6,781 bases of DNA, taken from contig JBKQSL010000340.1 in NCBI GenBank assembly GCA_052143655.1, positions 1 through 6,781 of the forward strand. The letters run 5' to 3'. The notes under the pieces were generated by a model that saw only the letters and a list, made by a program, of their open reading frames with translations, had not been told where the DNA came from and made no database searches. This DNA is from CAVSUR01 sp052143655 (GTDB taxonomy: Bacteria > Actinomycetota > Actinomycetes > Streptosporangiales > Streptosporangiaceae). Of this stretch, positions 1 to 4,933 are shown piece after piece; position 1 is the stretch's first letter; each line of letters begins with the position of its first letter. Made by a program: the position numbers and the translations under genes.

Positions 1-644
1 TGCCCGGCGCCCGGGTAGGTCACCAGTTCGTGCTCGACGCCGGCGCTGCGCAGCGCGGCCCCGATCTGCTCGCGCTGAGCTGCGTCGATCAGCGTGTCGT
101 CCGCGCCGACCAGGTAGAGGAGCCGGCCGCGGATGCCCGGGGTCAGGTCAAGCGTGGGCTCGGGCTGGCTCAGCGCGATGTCGCTGCCGGGCAGCCACCC
201 GCCGTACAGCACCGCCGTGCTGGCCAGCCGCAGCCGACAGGCAGCCAGGTAGGCCAGGTGCCCGCCGGCGCTGAAGCCGATCATGGCGACCCGCCCGATG
301 CCCGGCTGGGCCTGCAGCCAGCCGATGGCCGCGGCCGTGTCGGCCAGCGCCTGGTCCCGGGTGAGCTGGTGCAGGTAGCCGAAGCCCTCGGCGCGGCCGG
401 CGTCGTCGCGCGCCAGCCACCGGCCGAGCGGCGCCGCGCGGTGATAGAACTCCGGCGCGACGGTGAGGTAGCCCGCCCGGGCCAGGTCACCGGCCACGCG
501 GCGGATGTCCGGGTTCACCCCGAACAGTTCGTGCGCCACGATCACCCCGGTGCCCGCGGGCGGGGTGCCTGGCCGGGCCAGGAGGGCCGGCAGCGTCGTT
601 CCGTCGGAGACGGGAATCTCGATCCGGGTACTGGTTGTCGTCAT
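1..644 (-). CDS. Dienelactone hydrolase family protein, partial (C-terminus cut by the left window edge)
   Basis: The minus strand is open from 644 to the edge, giving 214 codons plus two bases. It reads as an alpha/beta hydrolase of the dienelactone hydrolase family (PF01738), cytosolic because no signal peptide is seen. Landmarks are the motif HELFGVN (residues 38-44, with the family glutamate E39), the nucleophile elbow GFSAGG (123-128) and GADD (180-183), whose D183 fits the acid of the triad. The last readable residues are YPGAG, then a codon beginning CA, probably the catalytic histidine of the usual YPGAGH motif. The nucleophile is serine (S125), whereas classical enzymes of chlorocatechol degradation use cysteine. 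The substrate is therefore unknown, and a general ester or lactone hydrolase is likely. ATG 644 is preferred; an in-frame ATG at 653 would add three residues. It is divergent from the MmyB-like regulator gene, which may control it. The family call is secure, the substrate is not. Confidence 0.9.
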   Translation of the reverse strand, partial: MTTTSTRIEIPVSDGTTLPALLARPGTPPAGTGVIVAHELFGVNPDIRRVAGDLARAGYLTVAPEFYHRAAPLGRWLARDDAGRAEGFGYLHQLTRDQALADTAAAIGWLQAQPGIGRVAMIGFSAGGHLAYLAACRLRLASTAVLYGGWLPGSDIALSQPEPTLDLTPGIRGRLLYLVGADDTLIDAAQREQIGAALRSAGVEHELVTYPGAG

Positions 645-722
645 GCCCCTCATCCTGGTCGCGGCTAAGACTGGTAACCAGAGCAGCTTAATACTGGTAC
701 TGGCATAGGTAGGCTGGTCGTC
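645..722. promoter_or_regulatory. Divergent promoter/operator region between the hydrolase and XRE-type regulator genes
   Basis: These 78 bp must carry the promoters of both flanking genes. The sequence ACTGGTA occurs at 670-676 and 693-699, and ACTGGTT at 630-636, just inside the hydrolase gene. The first copy is part of the inverted repeat CTGGT-A-ACCAG (671-681). The second runs into another ACTGG (699-703). An AT-richer patch (TTAATA, 688-693) lies between the copies, and TAAGCT read on the minus strand (690-685) fits an actinobacterial TANNNT -10 box for the hydrolase. AGGTAGG (707-713) is a plausible ribosome binding site for the GTG at 723. That the repeats are operators of the neighbouring regulator is inferred from position only. 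Confidence 0.55.
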
Positions 723-1535
723 GTGACTGCGACCGGAGATCCGCGGGCCCTGGGCCAGCTGCTCTGGTCCCGGCGGGAACGGCTGGTGCCCGCCGACGTC
801 GGGCTGCCGGCCGGGGCGCGCCGCCGCACCGCCGGGCTGCGCCGGGAGGAAGTCGCCCAGCTGGCCAGCCTGTCCGCGACCTACTACACGTTCCTGGAGC
901 AGGGCCGCCCGGTGCGGCCGTCGGAGCAAGTGCTCGACGCGCTGGCGTCCGCGTTGCGGATGTCGGCCGCCGAACGCCGTTACATGCAGGTGCTCGCCTA
1001 CGGGCCAGAGGCAGGCGGCACCGCGGGCGGTGCGGCTGATCCCGCGGCAGCGCCACCCGAGCGGCTCGACCCGGCTGTGGCCGGCCTGGTCCAGCGGCTG
1101 GAGCCGTGCCCGGCGCTGGTCAAGGGCCGGCGCTGGGACGTGCTGGCGGCCAACCCCGCCGCCTGCGAGCTGTTCACCGACTGGCTGGCCCTGCCGCCGG
1201 GTGAGCGCAACCTGGTGCGGTGGATGTTCACCACCGACCGGGCCCGTGCGGTGTACGCCGAGTGGGAGCCCGAGGCGCGGGCCATGCTGGGCCGGTTCCG
1301 GCTGGCCGCGGCCCGGTACCCCGACGACCCGGACTTCTTGGCACTGATCGCCGGGCTGCAGCGCGACAGCGAGCATGCGCGGGACTGGTGGCCGCGCCAC
1401 GATGTCACGGCGGTGGGCAGCGGGTCGAAGAAGCTGCGCCATCCCCGGCTCGGGGTGGTGGACTACTCGCACGTAGTGCTGCTGGTCGCCGACCACCCGG
1501 ATCAGACGCTCATTACCTACTCGCCAGCCAGCTAG
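723..1535 (+). CDS. XRE-family helix-turn-helix transcriptional regulator, MmyB-like
   Basis: This 270-aa protein is a DNA-binding regulator of the MmyB-like XRE group common in actinomycetes. Residues about 8-90 form the helix-turn-helix domain, with the signature RRTAGLRREEVAQLA (34-48), then YYTFLEQGR (54-62) and RPSEQVLDALASALR (65-79). An Ala/Pro-rich linker of about 20 residues follows. The remainder fits the C-terminal ligand-binding domain (MmyB-like, PF17765 type): it includes ALVKGRRWDVLAANPAA, an LVRWMF stretch, and ends with a short beta-rich tail (RLGVVDYSHVVLLVADHPDQ). The length is normal for the family. The GTG start has AGGTAGG nine bases upstream. The gene is divergent from the hydrolase gene with 78 bp between them, the usual arrangement for regulators of this group and a metabolic target, so repression or activation of the hydrolase in response to a small ligand is a reasonable inference. 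The ligand is unknown. Confidence 0.93.
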   Translation: MTATGDPRALGQLLWSRRERLVPADVGLPAGARRRTAGLRREEVAQLASLSATYYTFLEQGRPVRPSEQVLDALASALRMSAAERRYMQVLAYGPEAGGTAGGAADPAAAPPERLDPAVAGLVQRLEPCPALVKGRRWDVLAANPAACELFTDWLALPPGERNLVRWMFTTDRARAVYAEWEPEARAMLGRFRLAAARYPDDPDFLALIAGLQRDSEHARDWWPRHDVTAVGSGSKKLRHPRLGVVDYSHVVLLVADHPDQTLITYSPAS

Positions 1536-1829
1536 CCCGGCCGGCGCCGAGCAGGATTGCCGGTCATAGTGCCTGGCCGCTCTTCGCGCCGCGGGTGAGC
1601 ATGAAGACCAGCCACCAGGCTCCTGCGCAGGTCCAGCCGCGCCGGCCCGGCATTCACCAGGGCTGCCTGGCCGCCTGCCGTCGCCGCGCAGTGCCGGATG
1701 AGCCCGGTTACTGTTCTCGCGCATCATTCCGCTGCGGATGGCCGATTTACGGTGAACCGGGCTGGGCGGGAACCGGACGTGGCGCACCGGGCAATACCAG
1801 GTGACCCGACCCCGTGCGAATGGAAGCCG
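1536..1829. other. Intergenic stretch upstream of the sigma factor gene
   Basis: This stretch of 294 bp contains no gene I can support. An in-frame ATG at 1698 would extend the sigma factor by 44 residues, but that extension does not resemble a sigma-70 domain. A 29-codon open frame lies on the minus strand (1653 to 1564) with a hydrophobic core, but it has no convincing ribosome binding site. GAACCGG occurs twice 16 bp apart (1754-1760 and 1770-1776) about 55-75 bp upstream of the preferred sigma start. The GGAAC core resembles ECF -35 elements, but no good CGTC-like -10 follows at the usual distance. No strong terminator hairpin is seen after the stop at 1535. Confidence 0.5.
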
Positions 1830-2480
1830 ATGAGAACACAGGTACCGGCCAGCCGCCAGGACCCGGCAGGCGCAGCGCCCGGCGGCGACGGCGAGTCCCT
1901 GGGCGAAGCGGCCTGCGCCGCCGACGATGCGGCGATCATCCGCGCGTCGCTGGCCGAATCCGAACGCTTCGCGGAGCTGTATCGCCGGCACGCGGCGGTC
2001 ATCACCAGGTTCGCCGCGCGCCGACTTGGCCCGGACGCGGCCGAGGACATCACCGCCGAGGTGTTCCTGGCTGCGTTCCGGCAGCGCTCCGGTTACCAGC
2101 AGGGCCAGGCGGACGCCCGGCCGTGGCTGTACGGGATCGCGACGAACCTGATCAGGCGGCACCGGCGGGCCGAGGTCCGCCTGTTCCGGGCGCTGGCCAG
2201 GACCGGGATCGATCCGGTCGCCGAGCCGTTCGCCGAGCAGGTGGAGGAACGGGTCAGCGCCGGCGCGGCAGGCAGGCCGCTGGCCGCCGCGCTGAGCCGC
2301 TTGCCGGCCGCGCACCGGGACGTGCTACTGCTCGTGGCCTGGGCCGGGCTCAGCTACGAGCAGGCCGCACAGGCCCTCGGCGTCCCGGCAGGGACCGTCA
2401 GGTCCCGGGTGAGCCGGGCCCGGGCACGGCTGCGGGCCGCACTGGACCAGGCCGGGATCGAGCCCGGCGACCAGGACTAA
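1830..2480 (+). CDS. RNA polymerase sigma factor, sigma-70 family, ECF type
   Basis: From ATG 1830 this is a 216-aa extracytoplasmic-function sigma factor, which would direct core RNA polymerase to a small regulon. Sigma region 2 spans about residues 46-113, with FAELYRRHAAVITRFAARRL, the DITAEVFLAAF core (73-83) and the RPWLYGIATNLIRRHRR end (97-113). Sigma region 4 spans about 150-205, with LSRLPAAHRDVLLLVAWAGL and the recognition helix-turn-helix LSYEQAAQALGVPAGTVRSR (174-193). There is no C-terminal SnoaL-like extension. An alternative ATG at 1698 gives 260 aa, but the added residues look unrelated to sigma factors. ATG 1830 has only a modest GGAAG three bases upstream, so the start is not certain. 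The next gene begins 23 bp after the stop and probably encodes its membrane-bound partner. The responding signal is unknown. Confidence 0.92.
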   Translation: MRTQVPASRQDPAGAAPGGDGESLGEAACAADDAAIIRASLAESERFAELYRRHAAVITRFAARRLGPDAAEDITAEVFLAAFRQRSGYQQGQADARPWLYGIATNLIRRHRRAEVRLFRALARTGIDPVAEPFAEQVEERVSAGAAGRPLAAALSRLPAAHRDVLLLVAWAGLSYEQAAQALGVPAGTVRSRVSRARARLRAALDQAGIEPGDQD

Positions 2481-2490
2481 GCAGGACAAC

Positions 2491-2529
2491 GAGGGAGCCA
2501 GTCATGAAAACGAGGAAGCCGGTCATGAA
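2491..2529 (+). repeat. Tandemly duplicated ribosome-binding-site/start-codon unit
   Basis: GAGGGAGCCAGTCATGAA (2491-2508) and GAGGAAGCCGGTCATGAA (2512-2529) match at 16 of 18 positions with a period of 21 bp. Each unit has a purine-rich Shine-Dalgarno sequence, then a spacer, then ATG. Because 21 is a multiple of three, the ATGs at 2504 and 2525 are in the same frame and give proteins differing by seven residues (MKTRKPV). Either could start the downstream protein. Confidence 0.75.
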
Positions 2530-3562
2530 CGAGATGGAACTGCTCACCAGGCTGCGCGACGGCGTGCCACAGAACGTGCCGTCGCCGCGGGCGGCCGCCA
2601 CCCTGCAGGCCGAGATCAGCCGGGAACAGCACGGCACGGCGCCCGGCCGGGGCGCCCGGGCCCGTCTGGGCCGCCCGGTCCTGCCGCGGCGCTCCTGGCT
2701 GGCCGCGCTGACGGGTGGGCTCGCGGCGGCCGCCGCGGCCGCAGTGATCGCGGCCCAGGTCGCCAGTCCTGGCGCGGTCCGCCACGACGGAGGCCTGACC
2801 GTGCGCGAACTGGCCTACCGGACCGCGGCCGCCGCGGCGGCCGGGCCGCAGGTCCGGCCCGGCCAGTGGGTGTACTGGCGGCAGGAGTACGAAGCGACCG
2901 GCGAGCTGCCCCGCAGGCAGCCGGATCTGCCCGTGTGGATGACGGCCGACGCCACCAGGGCGGCCTACCTCTTCCACGGCAAGCTCGTGCACATGCAGCC
3001 GCTGCGAACCTGCATCCCGACCCCGCGCCGGGGATGCTTCCGCCTGTTCGCTATGCCGCCAACTATCTCCGTGTACCACGGCCAGCCGGCCGTGGAAGCT
3101 GCCAGCGATGGCTCAACGGGCCCACCGGGAGGCGTCGGATACACGGCGCTGCGCCGCCTGCCCCGCAGCCCGCAGGCACTGGATCGTTACCTCATCAGGC
3201 TGCCCGCCCTGTGGGGCCGCGGCCCCATGACCACCTCGCAGCGGGCCTATGCGCGGATCGAGGGACTGCTCACCGCCTACGTCTTGCCACCGCGGCTGAC
3301 CGCGGAGCTGTACCTGGCGCTCGGCGACCTGCCGGGGATCACGGTGGACCGTCATGTGGTGGACCTGGCGGGCCGGCCGGGAGCGGCCTTCGCCATGCCT
3401 GAGGGCTGGCGGTACTTGGATGAGATCATCGTCAGCCGGGTTGACTACCGCCTGCTCGGGACCGAGTCAGTCTGGCTCGGCGGGGGCAAGTCCCGGACGG
3501 TCAGGGAAGAGGGCGTGATCTTGCAGCGGGCCCTGGTCCCCGGGCCGGGGATCAGCCCCTGA
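2504..3562 (+). CDS. CU044_5270-like membrane protein, probable sigma factor partner
   Basis: This 352-aa protein (345 aa if ATG 2525 is used) is encoded directly behind the ECF sigma factor. It has a short cytoplasmic segment (1-63, with NEMELLTRLRDGVP at 9-22), one alanine-rich transmembrane helix (about 65-86, SWLAALTGG onward), and a long exported domain. The exported part has PGQWVYWRQEYEA and a C-terminal region with LYLALGDLPGI, DLAGRPGAAFA and a YRLLGTESV stretch, which matches what I recall of the actinobacterial CU044_5270 family found next to sigma factors. The layout is that of an anti-sigma factor, with the sigma-binding part inside and the sensor outside, but the HxxxCxxC zinc motif is absent, so the role is inferred. 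The only two cysteines, C170 and C178, lie in the exported domain and could form a disulfide. GAGGGAG sits six bases before ATG 2504. A hairpin follows 28 bp after the stop. Confidence 0.85.
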   Translation: MKTRKPVMNEMELLTRLRDGVPQNVPSPRAAATLQAEISREQHGTAPGRGARARLGRPVLPRRSWLAALTGGLAAAAAAAVIAAQVASPGAVRHDGGLTVRELAYRTAAAAAAGPQVRPGQWVYWRQEYEATGELPRRQPDLPVWMTADATRAAYLFHGKLVHMQPLRTCIPTPRRGCFRLFAMPPTISVYHGQPAVEAASDGSTGPPGGVGYTALRRLPRSPQALDRYLIRLPALWGRGPMTTSQRAYARIEGLLTAYVLPPRLTAELYLALGDLPGITVDRHVVDLAGRPGAAFAMPEGWRYLDEIIVSRVDYRLLGTESVWLGGGKSRTVREEGVILQRALVPGPGISP

Positions 3563-3590
3563 GCCCAGCCCCTCGCCAGATGCCGCGGCG

Positions 3591-3615
3591 GGCCCTGCAG
3601 CGTGGCTGCAGGGCC
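3591..3615 (+). terminator. Strong hairpin, probable terminator of the sigma operon
   Basis: GGCCCTGCAG (3591-3600) pairs perfectly with CTGCAGGGCC (3606-3615) around a five-base loop, CGTGG. It begins 28 bp after the stop of the membrane protein gene. There is no T-tract behind it, which is common for actinobacterial terminators. It could also stabilise the 3' end of the message. Confidence 0.65.
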
Positions 3616-3661
3616 GGCCGTCGGACATCGCCAGCGGGCGGCGGAGCCGGACAATGCTGCG

Positions 3662-3866
3662 ATGACCGATAGCGAGCCCGGCGCCTCCGCACGACCACGT
3701 GCGCGGACCTGGTCGCGCCCCGGTCACGCTGGTGGAGTACGGCGACTTCGGATGCCCTTATTGCGGCCGGGCCGAGCCGGTGGTGCGCGAGCTGCTCGCC
3801 GACTTCGGTGACCCGCGCTACGAGGACATCAAGGACCCGGTGATCCTGGAGCAGTTGCGCAGTTAG
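3662..3866 (+). pseudogene. Remnant of a DsbA-family thioredoxin-fold protein gene
   Basis: The frame that starts at 3666 reads through DHVRGPGRAPVTLVEYGDFG, CPYCGRAEPVVRELLADFGD and then a short tail ending RYEDIKDPVILEQLRS before TAG (3864-3866). The first part is the typical opening of a DsbA-like domain (thioredoxin_4, PF13462), including the redox motif CPYC. Family members have about 170 residues or more, with long helical and cis-proline (TPTF-type) segments. Here only about 40 residues of the domain remain before the sequence changes to an unrelated-looking tail, so most of the domain is missing, probably by internal deletion. The only nearby ATG (3662, GATGACCG) is in a different frame; the in-frame start is a GTG at 3699 inside the conserved region, which suggests a frameshift near the 5' end. 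The 3' end overlaps the EamA gene tail to tail by 38 bp. A functional 55-aa mini-thioredoxin is possible but unlikely. Confidence 0.65.
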
Positions 3867-4866
3867 CCGGCCCGGCCTGGGCCGCCTCCGGGCCCGGGTT
3901 TCCCGGGGCCGCCCGGCCTGCCAGCCCAGGACCGGGCAGGCGCAGGCCGAGGAACAGTCCGGCCGCGAGCACCGCGATGCCAGCCCAGACCGGCGGCCCT
4001 GGGGCCCGGCCGCCGAGCAGCACCCCGGTGACCGCGGCGGCGGCCGGGGCGACGCCGGTGAGCAGGCCAGCCCGGCCGGGGCCGAGCCGGCGCACGCTGG
4101 TGTACCACAAGAGGAACGCCACGGCTGTCACGGCCACCGCCAGGTAGCCGACCGCCAGCCAGTCCCGCGGGCCGAGCCGCGCCACCGCCACCGGCCCCTC
4201 GTGTACCACCCCGAGCACGCCGAACATGATCGCAGCCAGCCAGGTGGTGTGCACCGAGACCCCCCACGGCCCGTGCCGCCCCAGCACGGGCACGGCGAGC
4301 AGGGTGAACCCGGCCTCGCAGCCGAGCACCACGGCCGCCCAGGCCAGCCCGGTGCCGTCGCTGCGGCCCATGCCCTGCACCAGCGCGGCGCCGCTGGTCA
4401 CCACCATCGCGGCCAGCACGAGCGCCGGCGCCGGGCGAGAGCGCTCCAGCAGCGGCCCGAGTACCGCCAGCAGCGACGGGACGCAGGCCACCGCCACTCC
4501 CAGCACCGCCGGCTCGGCGTGCCGTGACCCCTGGACCAGTGCGATGTTGAAGACCACCAGGCCGGTCAGGGCCACCCCGCCCAGCCACAGCCACTCCCGG
4601 CCCCGCGGCCACGGCAAAGGCCGGCCCGTGATCCGGGCCAAGGTGACCAGCAGCAGGCACGCGGCGGCGTACCGCACCGCCTCGGCGGTGAGGAACGGGG
4701 CACCGGCGAGCACCCCGGAGACCGCGACGCTGCCGCCGACGCAGACCATGGCGGCCGCGCCGGCCGCGGCCCCGGCCCCGGTGCCCGCGGGCCGGCCGGG
4801 TGTGCGGGTCGGCCGCGCCGGGCGCAGTGGTGCTGCGGGGGCAGCGCTGGTGCCACGGTCAGCCAT
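3829..4866 (-). CDS. EamA/DMT-family membrane transporter
   Basis: This 345-aa protein is a drug/metabolite-transporter-type exporter in the cytoplasmic membrane with two EamA repeats. A Pro/Ala/Arg-rich, probably disordered N-terminus (about 1-27) precedes roughly ten hydrophobic helices. The first repeat includes AEAVRYAAACLLLVTLARIT, FNIALVQGSRHAEPAVLGVA and SLLAVLGPLLERSRP. The second includes LAWAAVVLGCEAGFTLLAVP, WLAVGYLAVAVTAVAFLLWY and a final hydrophobic helix ending in LFLGLRLPG. A Pro/Gly-rich tail follows, whose last residues are read antisense through the DsbA remnant. ATG 4866 has no Shine-Dalgarno sequence but has TAGCGT seven bases upstream, supporting a leaderless start; a GTG at 4875 is the alternative. 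EamA proteins often export amino acids or related metabolites, but the substrate here is unknown. It is divergent from a MocR-type regulator, its likely controller. Confidence 0.9.
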   Translation of the reverse strand: MADRGTSAAPAAPLRPARPTRTPGRPAGTGAGAAAGAAAMVCVGGSVAVSGVLAGAPFLTAEAVRYAAACLLLVTLARITGRPLPWPRGREWLWLGGVALTGLVVFNIALVQGSRHAEPAVLGVAVACVPSLLAVLGPLLERSRPAPALVLAAMVVTSGAALVQGMGRSDGTGLAWAAVVLGCEAGFTLLAVPVLGRHGPWGVSVHTTWLAAIMFGVLGVVHEGPVAVARLGPRDWLAVGYLAVAVTAVAFLLWYTSVRRLGPGRAGLLTGVAPAAAAVTGVLLGGRAPGPPVWAGIAVLAAGLFLGLRLPGPGLAGRAAPGNPGPEAAQAGPANCATAPGSPGP

Positions 4867-4932
4867 GGCAGCCACGCTACGAACATATGGGTCCGTCAAA
4901 AAGGACCAACAGGTGGCTCTTATCCTGGACCA
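4867..4932. promoter_or_regulatory. Compact divergent promoter of the EamA and MocR genes
   Basis: The two start codons are only 66 bp apart. On the plus strand TATCCT (4921-4926) is followed by six bases and then ATG 4933. On the minus strand TAGCGT (4879-4874) is followed by seven bases and then ATG 4866. Both fit the actinobacterial -10 consensus TANNNT and place the transcription start at or next to the first codon, which agrees with the lack of a Shine-Dalgarno sequence on either side. No TTGACA-like -35 sits at a normal distance from either box. TTGACG on the minus strand (4899-4894) has only a 14-bp spacer, so an activator may be needed. Confidence 0.6.
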
Positions 4933-4933
4933 A
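4890..4933. promoter_or_regulatory. Candidate MocR operator: GGTCC inverted copy plus two GGACCAA direct repeats
   Basis: GGACCAA occurs at 4903-4909 and 4927-4933, 24 bp apart, and GGTCC, the inverse of GGACC, lies at 4890-4894. The second GGACCAA lies between the -10 box and start codon of the regulator gene and includes the first base of the ATG. MocR regulators such as GabR, TauR and PdxR are known to bind direct repeats, sometimes with an inverted element, between divergent genes. The assignment to this regulator is inferred from position and arrangement. Confidence 0.5.

Noticed and set aside
30..668. Plus-strand 212-codon open frame at the left end
   Set aside because: It is antisense to the dienelactone-hydrolase-family gene, whose family motifs are clear; the plus-strand product has no recognisable motifs and biased composition.
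1538..1563. Possible terminator hairpin after the MmyB-like regulator gene (CCGGC...GCCGG)
   Set aside because: Only five base pairs with a loop of about 13 bases, which is expected by chance in this composition.
1814..2503. Upstream in-frame extension of the membrane protein (GTG 1814) through the sigma gene
   Set aside because: It overlaps the sigma factor in another frame and reads as low-complexity Arg/Pro/Gly. The duplicated SD-ATG units at 2491-2529 mark the real start.
2726..2838. Repeated 14-mer GCGGCCGCCGCGGC (2726-2739 and 2825-2838)
   Set aside because: Both copies encode alanine runs in the same protein and are explained by codon use and low complexity.
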